A stretch of DNA of 59,867 nucleotides from Thermoleophilia bacterium UBA6103 (lineage in GTDB: Bacteria; Actinomycetota; Thermoleophilia; UBA2241), in NCBI GenBank assembly GCA_002423545.1, contig DIWP01000022.1:94087-153953 (forward strand), given 5' to 3'. Numbering within the stretch: position 1 is the stretch's first letter; each line of letters begins with the position of its first letter. The translations under genes were made by a program, and so were the position numbers. Shown here one piece after another: positions 49,328 through 57,923 of this stretch. The notes below the pieces were generated by a model, which was given only the letters and a program-made list of their open reading frames with translations, did no database searches and was not told the origin of the DNA.

Positions 49328-50121
49328 GCCTCCTCGCCGGCGGCCGGGGCCTTCTCGGCCGGCTCGGTGGCCTCAGGCTCGGGGGCGGTCTCGGCGACCT
49401 TCTTGCGCGAGGCGGCAGCCTTCTTGGCCGGCGGCTCTTTCTCGCCGCCGGCGGGCTTCTCTGCGCCTTCCGCGGACTTCGCCTCGGCCTCGCCGGCCGA
49501 CGGCTTGGCTGCGGCCTTCTTCCCAGCGGCGGGCTTCTCCTCGGTCGCCGGCTTCGCCTCGGCCGCAGCCGCGGCCTTGGCCGCCGCCGCCGCTTCCTTG
49601 GCGGCTCGGCCGACCGGCTCCATCCCCAGGACCTCGCGCACGGTGAGTCCGCGCAGACGAGCCACCTGCTGCGGCGTCTTGAGGCCCTGCAGGCCGGTCA
49701 CCGTGGCCCGCACCAGATTGATCGGGTTGGTGGTGCCGAGCGACTTGGTGAGCACGTCGCGCACGCCCGCCAGCTCGAGCACAGCGCGTACGCCGCCGGC
49801 GGCGATGACGCCGGTACCGGGGGCGGCCGGCTTCATGAACACGCGCGCAGCGCCGAACTCGCCGACGATCTCGTGCGGCAGGCTCGTCCTGTACAGCGGC
49901 ACCGCGAAGAGGTTCTTCTTGGCGTCTTCGATGGCCTTCTGGATCGCGAGCGGGACCTCACGCGCCTTGCCGTAGCCGGCGCCGACGTGACCGCTCTCGT
50001 CGCCGACGACCACCAGCGCGGTGAACGAGAACCGCCGGCCGCCCTTGACGACCTTGGCGACGCGGTTGATGTCGACGACCCGCTCTTTGAGCTCGGTAGC
50101 TTCAGTGCTGACTCTTGCCAC
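49324..50121 (-). CDS. rpsE: Ribosomal protein S5 with long low-complexity C-terminus
   Basis: The 265-residue protein is about 95 longer than usual. The S5 core (1-172) has ELKERVVDINRVAKVVKGGR, GYGKAREVPLAIQKAIEDAK and GGVRAVLELAGVRDVLTKSL. From about 175 on the sequence is Ala/Lys/Glu/Pro-rich (EAKPATEEKPAAGKKAAAKP, GGEKEPPAKKAAASRKK) and ends acidic. The core acts in decoding fidelity. The tail would extend from the solvent side of the 30S. Base composition continues that of the gene, so a frameshift is not suspected. Confidence 0.96.
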   Translation of the reverse strand: MARVSTEATELKERVVDINRVAKVVKGGRRFSFTALVVVGDESGHVGAGYGKAREVPLAIQKAIEDAKKNLFAVPLYRTSLPHEIVGEFGAARVFMKPAAPGTGVIAAGGVRAVLELAGVRDVLTKSLGTTNPINLVRATVTGLQGLKTPQQVARLRGLTVREVLGMEPVGRAAKEAAAAAKAAAAAEAKPATEEKPAAGKKAAAKPSAGEAEAKSAEGAEKPAGGEKEPPAKKAAASRKKVAETAPEPEATEPAEKAPAAGEEA

Positions 50122-50139
50122 GGGCTTCCTATCTCTTCG

Positions 50140-50493
50140 TTAGAACACCAGACCGGCTTCGCGCGCGCCCTCGGCGAGCGCCTTGACGCGGCCGTGATAG
50201 AGGTAACCGGCACGATCGAACACGACCCGCTCGATGCCCGCCGCACGGGCGCGCTCACCGAGGAGCTGGCCGACCTTCTTGGCCACCGCCGTCTTGTCGA
50301 GGCCCGACGTGTCGACCTCCTGCGAGCGCGCCGCCACGACCGTTGCACCGCGCACGTCGTCGATGAGCTGGGCGTAGATGCCGCGGTTGGAGCGGAACAC
50401 GGACACCCGCGGCCGCTCCGTTGAACCGGAGACCCGCGCGCGGACGCGCCGGTGCCGCTTGACTCTCGCTTCTCTGACTGTCTTCTGGCTCAT
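50140..50493 (-). CDS. rplR: Ribosomal protein L18
   Basis: The 117-residue protein has RRVRARVSGSTERPRVSVFR, NRGIYAQLIDDVRGATVVAA and FDRAGYLYHGRVKALAEGAR. It binds 5S rRNA together with L5 and L25. It begins 30 bases after rplF. Confidence 0.97.
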   Translation of the reverse strand: MSQKTVREARVKRHRRVRARVSGSTERPRVSVFRSNRGIYAQLIDDVRGATVVAARSQEVDTSGLDKTAVAKKVGQLLGERARAAGIERVVFDRAGYLYHGRVKALAEGAREAGLVF

Positions 50494-50523
50494 GCGTTCG
50501 TGTCCCTCTGCTGCCGGCGCGGA

Positions 50524-51057
50524 TCAGGCCCGCTTGCCGACCTTCCGTTGCACGTACTCGCCGGCATACCGCACGCCCTTGCCCTTGTAGGGCTCCGGCG
50601 GCCGCAGCTTGCGGATGTCCGCCGCCACCTGTCCGACGACCTGCTTGTCGATGCCCTTGACGACCACGACTGTCGCCTGCGGCGTCTCGAACTCGACGTC
50701 CTCCGGCGGCTCGATGACCACCGGATGGCTGAATCCGAGCATGAGCTCGAGCTTCCCGTCCTTGACCTGCGCCCGGTAGCCCACGCCCACGATCTCGAGA
50801 CGCTTGGTGAAGCCGTCGGTGACGCCCTCGACCATGTTCGCGACGAGCGTGCGCGTCAGGCCGTGCAGCGACCTCATGCGCGAGGCGTCGCTGGGCCGGC
50901 GCACGACGAGCGTCTCGCCGTCCCGGTCGATGCTCATCTCGCGTGGGACGCGCTGGGTCAACTCGCCCTTGGGGCCCTTGACGGTCGCCACGCCGTCCTG
51001 GACGGCGAACTCGACGCCGGCAGGGACGGTGATTGGTGCTCTTCCGATCCTCGACAT
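50524..51057 (-). CDS. rplF: Ribosomal protein L6
   Basis: The 177-residue protein begins MSRIGRAPITVPAGVEFAVQ and continues VKGPKGELTQRVP, LTRTLVANMVEGVTDGFTKR and the C-terminal IRKLRPPEPYKGKGVRYAGE. It lies near the factor-binding centre of the 50S. The ATG at 51057 fits; the longer frame overlaps rpsH and is rejected. Confidence 0.97.
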   Translation of the reverse strand: MSRIGRAPITVPAGVEFAVQDGVATVKGPKGELTQRVPREMSIDRDGETLVVRRPSDASRMRSLHGLTRTLVANMVEGVTDGFTKRLEIVGVGYRAQVKDGKLELMLGFSHPVVIEPPEDVEFETPQATVVVVKGIDKQVVGQVAADIRKLRPPEPYKGKGVRYAGEYVQRKVGKRA

Positions 51058-51067
51058 GACAGCCGCC

Positions 51068-51466
<399 letters not shown>

Positions 51467-51479
51467 CGCGATCGCCTCC

Positions 51480-51665
51480 TTACCAGCTCGACTTGGTGAG
51501 GCCGGGGATGACGCCCTCGTGCGCGAGTTCGCGCAGACAGATCCGGCACAAGCCGAACTGCCGGTAGTACGCGCGCGGCCGGCCGCACCGCGTGCAGCGG
51601 TTGTACGCACGCGTCTTGTACCGCTGCGGGCGAGCCTGTTTCACCACAAGCGACTTCTTTGCCAT
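51480..51665 (-). CDS. rpsZ: Ribosomal protein S14, zinc type
   Basis: The 61-residue protein has MAKKSLVVKQARPQRYKTRA, CTRCGRPRAYYRQFGLCRIC and the terminal LRELAHEGVIPGLTKSSW. The four-Cys zinc site marks the C-plus form. A longer zinc-free paralogue often exists elsewhere in Actinobacteria but is not in this window. Confidence 0.97.
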   Translation of the reverse strand: MAKKSLVVKQARPQRYKTRAYNRCTRCGRPRAYYRQFGLCRICLRELAHEGVIPGLTKSSW

Positions 51666-51678
51666 TACGGGCGCTCTC

Positions 51679-52221
51679 CTAGTTGTTGCGGAAGGGCATG
51701 CCCAGCCTGCTCAGCAGGGCACGGCCCTCCTCGTCTGTCTTCGCCGTCGTCGTGATGCAGACGTTGAGGCCTCGCGTCTGATCGACCGAGTCGTAGTCGA
51801 TCTCGGGGAAGATCGTCTGCTCACGGATACCCAGTGAGAAGTTGCCGCGTCCGTCGAACTGCTGCGACGAGATACCGCGGAAGTCGCGGATGCGCGGCAG
51901 CGCGATCGAGACGAGACGATCGAGCATCTCGTACATACGGTCGCCGCGCAGCGTCACCACGCAGCCGATCGCCATGCCCTCGCGCAGCTTGAAGCCTGCG
52001 ATGGACTTGCGGGCCCGTGTGATCTTCGGCCGCTGGCCGGTGATGAGCGTCAGCTCCTCGACGGCGTCGTCGAGCAGCTTGGCGTTCGTCTTGGCCTCAC
52101 CGACACCCATGTTGACGGTGATCTTGGTGATCCGCGGCGCTTCCATGACGTTGCGGTAGTGGAACTCCTCCATGAGCTGCGGGAGCACCTCTTCCCTGTA
52201 CTTGTCCTTGAGTCTCGCCAT
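51679..52221 (-). CDS. rplE: Ribosomal protein L5
   Basis: The 180-residue protein has YREEVLPQLMEEFHYRNVME, PRITKITVNMGVGEA, KSIAGFKLREGMAIGCVVTL and NVCITTTAKTDEEGRALLSR. It binds 5S rRNA and contacts P-site tRNA. It begins 9 bases after the rplX stop. Confidence 0.97.
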   Translation of the reverse strand: MARLKDKYREEVLPQLMEEFHYRNVMEAPRITKITVNMGVGEAKTNAKLLDDAVEELTLITGQRPKITRARKSIAGFKLREGMAIGCVVTLRGDRMYEMLDRLVSIALPRIRDFRGISSQQFDGRGNFSLGIREQTIFPEIDYDSVDQTRGLNVCITTTAKTDEEGRALLSRLGMPFRNN

Positions 52222-52230
52222 GCCGTCGCC

Positions 52231-52566
52231 TTACGCCTTGTCGATGTCTGAGCCACACCCGGGACGCCGACACACGCGGACCTTGGCGCCACCCTCGGTG
52301 AAGCGATAGCCCACCCGCGTCGGCTGGTTGCACGACGGGCACATCAGCATCACGTTCGAGATGTCGATGGGACCCTCGCGCTCTATCACCCCGCCCTGCG
52401 GGTTCTTCTTGGGGTTGGGCTTCGTGTGCTTCTTGAGCATGTTGAGATGCTCGACGACGACCCGCCCTTCGGCAGCCTCGACGCGCATCACCTTGCCGGA
52501 CTTGCCGGCCTCCTTGCCTGACACGACCATCACCTGGTCGCCCTTATGGATCTTCAGCCGTTTCAT
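52231..52566 (-). CDS. rplX: Ribosomal protein L24
   Basis: The 111-residue protein has the KOW motif KGDQVMVVSGKEAGKSGKVM, EHLNMLKKHTKPNPKKNPQG and a C-terminal part with CPSCNQPTRVGYRF and VCRRPGCGSDIDK. That tail holds two Cys pairs that could bind zinc. It initiates 50S assembly on 23S rRNA. Confidence 0.96.
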   Translation of the reverse strand: MKRLKIHKGDQVMVVSGKEAGKSGKVMRVEAAEGRVVVEHLNMLKKHTKPNPKKNPQGGVIEREGPIDISNVMLMCPSCNQPTRVGYRFTEGGAKVRVCRRPGCGSDIDKA

Positions 52567-52595
52567 GCCTGCTCCGCTACTGACCGTCGGCTCAC

Positions 52596-52964
52596 TCAGA
52601 GCACCTCAGGTGCCAGCGAGACGATCTTCATGAAGTTCTTCTCGCGCAGCTCCCGAGCCACCGGCCCGAAGATACGCGTGCCCCGCGGGTTGCCCTGGTT
52701 GTCGATGAGCACCGCCGCATTCTCGTCGAAGGCGATATAGGTGCCGTCCTTGCGGCCCAGCTCCTTGCGCGTGCGCACCACGACCGCGCGGACCACGTCA
52801 CCCTTCTTGACGCTGCCGCCGGGCGTCGCCGATTTGACCGTACCGACGATGACGTCGCCGACGCGGGCGTACCGTCTCCGTGAGCCACCCTTGATGCGGA
52901 TGCAGAGGATCTCACGGGCGCCGGTGTTGTCCGCCACCTTCAGTCTCGACTCAACCTGGATCAT
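52596..52964 (-). CDS. rplN: Ribosomal protein L14
   Basis: The 122-residue protein begins MIQVESRLKVADNTGAREIL, has GGSRRRYARVGDVIVGTVKS and VRTRKELGRKDGTYIAFDEN, and ends with the rRNA-binding GPVARELREKNFMKIVSLAP. The length is standard. It starts the spc-type gene order after rpsQ, with 42 bases between them. Confidence 0.98.
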   Translation of the reverse strand: MIQVESRLKVADNTGAREILCIRIKGGSRRRYARVGDVIVGTVKSATPGGSVKKGDVVRAVVVRTRKELGRKDGTYIAFDENAAVLIDNQGNPRGTRIFGPVARELREKNFMKIVSLAPEVL

Positions 52965-53006
52965 CTGCTTCCTCTGCCGTCTCTCACGTCGTCCACCGCC
53001 GCCCGC

Positions 53007-53465
53007 TCACTTGGCCCGCTCGAGGACCTCGAGCAGACGCCAGCGCTTGGTCGCGCTGAGCGGGCGCGTCTCGACGACCCGAACCAGGTCGCCGACCGCC
53101 GCCTCGTTGCGCTCGTCGTGCGCGTGCAGCCTGGTCGAACGCCGCACGACCTTGCCATAGACCTCGTGCTTCTGCGTCACATCGATGCGCACCACGATGG
53201 TCTTGTCCATGGCGTCGCTGACGACCACGCCGCGACGCTCTTTACGGCCGGGGACGCGCTCGGGCGCCGGCCGCGCCGGCTTCTTGGCGGCCGGCTTCTT
53301 CGCGGCCGGTTTCCTGGCCGTCTCTTTCGCCGGCGCCTGCGCCGCCTTCTTGGCAGCCGGCTTGCGAGCCGTCGTCTTGCGCGCCGTCGATGTCTTTGGC
53401 GTCGCGCTCCCGGCCCGCTTCCTGGCGGGAGCCTTGTCGCCGCCCTCTGCTTTCTTCGTTGCCAT
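53007..53465 (-). CDS. rpsQ: Ribosomal protein S17 with basic N-terminal extension
   Basis: The 152-residue protein has its S17 core from about residue 75: GRKERRGVVVSDAMDKTIVV, THKHEVYGKVV-like KHEVYGKVVRRSTRLHAHDE and VRVVETRPLSATKRWRLLEV. The first 70 residues are Lys/Ala/Pro-rich (TTARKPAAKKAAQAPAKETA, RKPAAKKPAAKKPARPAP), resembling histone H1-like tails. The ATG overlaps the rpmC TGA by one base (TGATG), so the extension is truly in the reading path. Confidence 0.95.
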   Translation of the reverse strand: MATKKAEGGDKAPARKRAGSATPKTSTARKTTARKPAAKKAAQAPAKETARKPAAKKPAAKKPARPAPERVPGRKERRGVVVSDAMDKTIVVRIDVTQKHEVYGKVVRRSTRLHAHDERNEAAVGDLVRVVETRPLSATKRWRLLEVLERAK

Positions 53466-53677
53466 CAGCCCTCACCGCCGTCGTGCCGCGCATCCTCGCG
53501 CTGCTGCATGATCGTCAGCAGACGCGCGATGTCGCGCCGCATCGTGCTGAGCTTGTGCGGATCGTCCAGCTGCCCGGTGGCATGCTGGAACCGCAGGTTG
53601 AACAGCTCACGGCGTGCGTCGCGCAGCTTGACCACCAGGTCTTCCTCGGAGAGCTCGCGCAGCTGCTTAGCTTTCAA
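53465..53677 (-). CDS. rpmC: Ribosomal protein L29
   Basis: The 70-residue protein has KAKQLRELSEEDLVVKLRDA, RRELFNLRFQHATGQLDDPH and a basic C-terminus. Its start is TTG at 53677 inside the end of rplP (11-base overlap), with GGAAG five bases upstream. It lies at the polypeptide exit. Confidence 0.95.
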   Translation of the reverse strand: MKAKQLRELSEEDLVVKLRDARRELFNLRFQHATGQLDDPHKLSTMRRDIARLLTIMQQREDARHDGGEG

Positions 53678-54092
53678 AGAGACTTCCTTCCCGCGTCACG
53701 AACTTGCAGCGGATCGGCAGCTTGTGACCGGCCAGCCGCATCGCCTCGCGAGCGACCGGCTCGCTGACGCCGGCAAGCTCGAACATGACCTTGCCGGGCT
53801 TGACGACCGCGACCCACTGATCGGGAGAACCCTTGCCGCCACCCATGCGGGTCTCGGCCGGCTTGCGCGTGATCGGCTTGTGCGGGAACACGTTGATCCA
53901 GACCTTGCCGGTGCGCTTGACGTGCCGGGTCATGGCGACACGGGCGGCCTCGATCTGTCGACTGGTCACCCAGCCACACTCGAGCGCCTTGAGCCCGAAC
54001 TCGCCGTACTCGACGTGCGTACCGCCCTTGGAGGCGCCCGCCATGCGTCCGCGGTGGTGCTTCCTGTGCTTGACTCGCTTCGGCAGCAACAT
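53667..54092 (-). CDS. rplP: Ribosomal protein L16
   Basis: The 141-residue protein begins MLLPKRVKHRKHHRGRMAGA and has ALECGWVTSRQIEAARVAMT, RKPAETRMGGGKGSPDQWVA and REAMRLAGHKLPIRCKFVTR. It shapes the A-site region of the 50S. The length is standard. Confidence 0.98.
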   Translation of the reverse strand: MLLPKRVKHRKHHRGRMAGASKGGTHVEYGEFGLKALECGWVTSRQIEAARVAMTRHVKRTGKVWINVFPHKPITRKPAETRMGGGKGSPDQWVAVVKPGKVMFELAGVSEPVAREAMRLAGHKLPIRCKFVTREGSLFES

Positions 54093-54104
54093 GCCGTACC
54101 GCCC

Positions 54105-55025
54105 TTATCCTTGCTCGCCGGACGGCTTTGCAGCCGCCTTCGACTCGTTGGCCGGTGTCTGCGCCGGCGCCTTCTCGGCGGCGGCGCCGCCGGATGCCTG
54201 CTTGGACGACTCGCCGGCCGCACTCGCGGCGGCGCCGTCCGTCTGCTGCTCGGCGCGCGGCTGACGATCGCCACGCGGTGCGCCGGGACGGTCGCGACGC
54301 GGCCCACCGGACCGTCCGCCGGGACGCCCGCCACGACGTTCGCGACGCGGCGCCTCGCGGCGCTCCTGCGCCTCGCGACGCTCCTCGGCGAGGCGGCCGT
54401 CGGTGGACAGCTCGCCGCGGTTGACCCAGACCTTGACACCGATACGACCGAACGTGGTGCGTGCTTCGCGGAAACCGTAGTCGATGTCCGCGCGCAGCGT
54501 GTGCAGCGGTACCTTGCCCTCGCTGTAGTGCTCGGAGCGGGACATCTCGGCGCCGCCCAGACGACCACCGCAGCGTACGCGCATGCCCACGGCGCCCGAT
54601 CGCATGGCGCTGGTGAGCGCCCGCTTCATGGCCCGCCGGAAGCTGACACGGTTCTCGAGCTGCTCGGCGATCGACTGCGCCACCAGCGCCGCGTCGAGCT
54701 CCGGCCGCTTGACCTCGATGATGTTCACCTGCACGTTCTTCTGCGTCATCTTGAAGAGCTCTTTGCGCAGGGCATCGACCTCAGAGCCGCTCTTGCCGAT
54801 GACGATCCCCGGCCGGGCGGTGTGGATGTCGATCGTGATGTTGGTCTGGTCCTTGCGGATGACGATCCTGGAGATGCCGGCGTTGGACAGCCTGCGCATG
54901 ATGTAGCCGCGGATGCGGCGATCCTCGGCGAGGAACGCGCCGAACTCCTTCTCCGTGTACCAGTGGGACTTCCAGTCCTGGATGACGCCGATCCGGAAGC
55001 CGCCGGGATGCACCTTCTGACCCAC
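54105..55025 (-). CDS. rpsC: Ribosomal protein S3 with long charged C-terminus
   Basis: The 306-residue protein is about 90 longer than typical. The core (1-210) has MGQKVHPGGFRIGVIQDWKS, the KH-domain loop GIVIGKSGSEV and GVKVWVNRGEL. After residue 212 it is Arg/Glu-rich (RRERRGGRPGGRSGGPRRDR) then Ala/Ser/Lys-rich. The core helps form the mRNA entry channel. The start GTG overlaps the rplV TAG by one base. Confidence 0.96.
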   Translation of the reverse strand: MGQKVHPGGFRIGVIQDWKSHWYTEKEFGAFLAEDRRIRGYIMRRLSNAGISRIVIRKDQTNITIDIHTARPGIVIGKSGSEVDALRKELFKMTQKNVQVNIIEVKRPELDAALVAQSIAEQLENRVSFRRAMKRALTSAMRSGAVGMRVRCGGRLGGAEMSRSEHYSEGKVPLHTLRADIDYGFREARTTFGRIGVKVWVNRGELSTDGRLAEERREAQERREAPRRERRGGRPGGRSGGPRRDRPGAPRGDRQPRAEQQTDGAAASAAGESSKQASGGAAAEKAPAQTPANESKAAAKPSGEQG

Positions 55026-55366
55026 TACCTACGCTCCCTCTCCTCGACGGCCACCGTGATGTGACTCGTGCGCTTGCGGACGCGGTAGACGCGCCCCATG
55101 GCCCGGAAGCGCCACCGCTTCATGGTCGGACCCTCGTCGACGCGAGCTTCCTTGACATAGAGGTCGTCGGCCGCCAGGTCGTTGTTGTTCTCTGCGTTGG
55201 CCACGGCCGAATCGAGGACCTGGCCGACATGCCTGGCGGCGCCGCGGTTGGTGAACGTGAGCGTGGTGCGGGCTTCGGTCACCGACTTGCCGCGGATGAG
55301 GTCGATGACCTCACGCGCCTTGCGCGGTGAGACCCGTACGTACTTCGCTGTCGCCCTGACTGCCAT
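55025..55366 (-). CDS. rplV: Ribosomal protein L22
   Basis: The 113-residue protein has ATAKYVRVSPRKAREVIDLI, RGKSVTEARTTLTFTNRGAA and KRWRFRAMGRVYRVRKRTSH. Its beta-hairpin lines the exit tunnel. It ends in TAG, overlapping rpsC. This shows TAG is used as an ordinary stop in this genome. Confidence 0.97.
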   Translation of the reverse strand: MAVRATAKYVRVSPRKAREVIDLIRGKSVTEARTTLTFTNRGAARHVGQVLDSAVANAENNNDLAADDLYVKEARVDEGPTMKRWRFRAMGRVYRVRKRTSHITVAVEERERR

Positions 55367-55369
55367 CGC

Positions 55370-55648
55370 TTACCTTCTCGCTCCGCGCGCGTCCCTGACG
55401 TGACCGCGATAGGTGCGCGTGAGGGCGAACTCGCCGAGCTTATGACCGACCATCGACTCGGTGATGAAGACCGGGACGTGCTTGCGGCCGTCGTGCACGG
55501 CGATGGTGTGACCGACCATCTCCGGGAAGACGGTGGACGCCCGCGACCACGTCTTGATCATCTTCTTCTGACCGCTCTTGTTCATCGACTCGACGCGCCC
55601 CAGCAGGCGTTCGTCGACGTACGGGCCTTTCTTGGCTGACCTGCTCAA
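55370..55648 (-). CDS. rpsS: Ribosomal protein S19
   Basis: The 92-residue protein has MSRSAKKGPYVDERLLGRVE, IKTWSRASTVFPEMVGHTIA and HKLGEFALTRTYRGHV. It sits in the head of the 30S next to S13. It begins 16 bases after rplB and ends 3 bases before rplV. Confidence 0.98.
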   Translation of the reverse strand: MSRSAKKGPYVDERLLGRVESMNKSGQKKMIKTWSRASTVFPEMVGHTIAVHDGRKHVPVFITESMVGHKLGEFALTRTYRGHVRDARGARR

Positions 55649-55664
55649 CCGGTCTTCCTCCTGC

Positions 55665-56504
55665 TTATCCGCGCTTGCCGCGTTTGCGTCCGCGGATGAT
55701 GTACTTGTCCGACCGCTTCTTCTTGGGCCGCGTGCGGTAGCCGAGCGTCGGCACGCCCCACGGCGTGACCGGATGACGGCCGGCGGTCGACTTGCCTTCC
55801 CCGCCGCCGTGCGGATGGTCGACCGGGTTCATGACGACACCGCGGACCGTCGGCCGCACGCCGCGCCAGCGGGAACGACCGGCCTTGCCGCCGTCGATGT
55901 TGGAGTGGTCGGAGTTGCCGACCTCGCCGACGGTAGCGCGGCACGTGAGCGGGATACGCCGCAGCTCGCCGGAGGGCAGACGGACGACGCCGAAGCCGCC
56001 CTCCTTGGCCTGCAGCTGGGCGCTGCCGCCGGCGCTGCGCACCAGCTGGGCGCCGCGACCCGGATACAGCTCGATGTTGTGGATCGTCGTGCCGGTGGGG
56101 ATGTTCTCCATCGGCAGCGCGTTACCGGCCTTGATGTCGGCGCCGGGTCCCGACTCGACCATGTGACCGGCGAGCAGGCCCTGCGGCGCGATGATGTACC
56201 GCTTCTCGCCGTCGAGATAGTGCAGCAGCGCGATGCGCGCCGACCGGTTGGGGTCGTATTCGATGTGTGCCACCCGCGCCGGCACGCCGTCTTTGTCACG
56301 CTTGAAGTCGATGATGCGGTAGCGCCGCTTGTGACCGCCGCCGTGATGGCGCGTGGTGATGCGACCGTTGTTGTTGCGGCCGCCGGTCTTCTTGACGGGC
56401 GCCAGCAGCGACTTCTCCGGCGTTGTACGGGTGATGTCGTCGAAGGTCTCGGTCGTCATGAAGCGACGACCGGGCGACGTCGGCTTGAATTTCCTGATGC
56501 CCAC
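55665..56504 (-). CDS. rplB: Ribosomal protein L2
   Basis: The 279-residue protein has MGIRKFKPTSPGRRFMTTET, GGGHKRRYRIIDFKRDKDGV and the peptidyl-transferase-proximal MNPVDHPHGGGEGKSTAGRH, including the conserved His. The length is standard. It directly abuts rplW. Confidence 0.98.
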   Translation of the reverse strand: MGIRKFKPTSPGRRFMTTETFDDITRTTPEKSLLAPVKKTGGRNNNGRITTRHHGGGHKRRYRIIDFKRDKDGVPARVAHIEYDPNRSARIALLHYLDGEKRYIIAPQGLLAGHMVESGPGADIKAGNALPMENIPTGTTIHNIELYPGRGAQLVRSAGGSAQLQAKEGGFGVVRLPSGELRRIPLTCRATVGEVGNSDHSNIDGGKAGRSRWRGVRPTVRGVVMNPVDHPHGGGEGKSTAGRHPVTPWGVPTLGYRTRPKKKRSDKYIIRGRKRGKRG

Positions 56505-56792
56505 TTACCTGCCCTCGAAGAACTCGATCTTCTCGCCCGGGGCGAGCTGGACGACCGCCTTCTTCCACGAGCGCGTGTGACCGCGGTGGAAGCCGCGGCG
56601 CTTCGGCTTGGGCCGCATGTTCATGGTGCAGACGCCGGTGACCTTGACGCCGAACAGCTCTGCCACCGCCTGGGCGATCATGGTCTTGTGCGCGTCCGGG
56701 TGCACCTCGAAGGTGTACCGCTGATCGTCGATCTCGCGGTAGCTCTTCTCCGAGATGATCGGTCGGATGATGATGTTCTCAGCTTCGGTCAT
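56505..56792 (-). CDS. rplW: Ribosomal protein L23
   Basis: The 95-residue protein has NIIIRPIISEKSYREIDDQR, TFEVHPDAHKTMIAQAVAEL and VCTMNMRPKPKRRGFHRGHT. It docks trigger factor and SRP at the tunnel exit. It begins 3 bases after the rplD stop. Confidence 0.97.
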   Translation of the reverse strand: MTEAENIIIRPIISEKSYREIDDQRYTFEVHPDAHKTMIAQAVAELFGVKVTGVCTMNMRPKPKRRGFHRGHTRSWKKAVVQLAPGEKIEFFEGR

Positions 56793-56795
56793 GGA

Positions 56796-57920
56796 TCATG
56801 CCTGGTCCAGGGCGGCGAACGCCTTCTCTGTGAACACGAGCGAGCGGGCGCGCAGCACCTGCTCGGTGGTGAGGTCGCGCACCTCCGAGGCTTGCGCGTA
56901 CGCGAGGTTGCGCACCGACTTGCTCAGCACGTCCTCGTCGTGAGTGACCACCAGCACCGGCGTGGCGATGTCCATCGCCACGAGCAGCCGGTGGACGCTG
57001 CGCGTGCTCGGCGAGTCGAGCTCCAGGCCGCGGGCCAGGTACACGGCGCCCGATTCGGCGCGGTTGGAGAGCGCCATGCGCAGAGCCTGCCGCGCGACCT
57101 TGCGGTTGACCTTGATGGAGAAGTCGCGAGGCTTGGGACCGAAGACGGTGCCGCCGCCGGTACGCACCGGCGACTTGACGGAGCCGGCGCGCGCGCGCCC
57201 GGTACCCTTCTGGCGGTACATCTTGGCGGTCGTCCCGGCGACCTCCCCACGCGTCTTCGTGGACGCGGTGCCGCTGCGACGCGCGGCCTGCTCGGCGCGC
57301 ACCGTCAGATGCATGACACCGGTCTTGGCGGCGACGCCGAAGCGCTCGGCGGCCAGATCGACCGTCTCCACCACGCGACCGTCGGCGTCGACGACCGCGG
57401 CCTGCAGCGGCCCCCTCGGTGCTGTGCGCGCCGTGTCCTCGGCCGGCGCCTTGCTAGCGGCCGGCTTGGCAGCCGCCTTGCCCGCGGCCGGCTTGGCAGC
57501 CGCCTTGCCCGCGGTCGCCTTGGCGGCCGGCTTGGCCGCGGAACGCTTGCCCGCTGCCGCAGCGGCGTCTGACGTGCCGGCTGCCTTCTTGGCTCCCGCG
57601 GACGAAGCCGCGGCTCGACGGGTCGGCTTCTTCGCCGGAGTGGCGACCTTCTCGTCGCCGACCGGCTTCTCTTCGGGCTCGGCGTTGGACGTATCTGACG
57701 CCGCGTCGGCGGCCTCAGGAGCGGCGGCACTCTCAGCCGGCGCTGCGCCCGCAGCCTCGTCTGCCACATGCTCGGACTCGACGGTCCCGGACGTGCGTCG
57801 CGGTCGCGGCGCCTTCTTCTCAGAAGCGTCGGCCTGCGCCGCCGCGTCCTGGCTCGCAGCCTGCGGCTCCTCGCCGGGCGTGCCGGTACCGGTCGTCTCT
57901 TTGATCTCGTCTGCGGCCAC
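56796..57920 (-). CDS. rplD: Ribosomal protein L4 with about 170-residue N-terminal extension
   Basis: The 374-residue protein is far longer than the usual 205. The L4 core begins near 172 (LQAAVVDADGRVVETVDLAA) and continues TKTRGEVAGTTAKMYRQKGT, GRARAGSVKSPVRTGGGTVF and LVVTHDEDVLSKSVRNLAYA. Residues 1-88 are acidic and Ala-rich (EHVADEAAGAAPAESAAAPE). Residues 89-170 are Lys/Ala-rich with repeats of AAKPAAGKA. The ATG at 57920 is 3 bases from the rplC stop, supporting translation of the whole extension; no internal start with a good ribosome site near residue 172 is visible. The core lines the exit tunnel. Confidence 0.95.
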   Translation of the reverse strand: MAADEIKETTGTGTPGEEPQAASQDAAAQADASEKKAPRPRRTSGTVESEHVADEAAGAAPAESAAAPEAADAASDTSNAEPEEKPVGDEKVATPAKKPTRRAAASSAGAKKAAGTSDAAAAAGKRSAAKPAAKATAGKAAAKPAAGKAAAKPAASKAPAEDTARTAPRGPLQAAVVDADGRVVETVDLAAERFGVAAKTGVMHLTVRAEQAARRSGTASTKTRGEVAGTTAKMYRQKGTGRARAGSVKSPVRTGGGTVFGPKPRDFSIKVNRKVARQALRMALSNRAESGAVYLARGLELDSPSTRSVHRLLVAMDIATPVLVVTHDEDVLSKSVRNLAYAQASEVRDLTTEQVLRARSLVFTEKAFAALDQA

Positions 57921-57923
57921 GTG

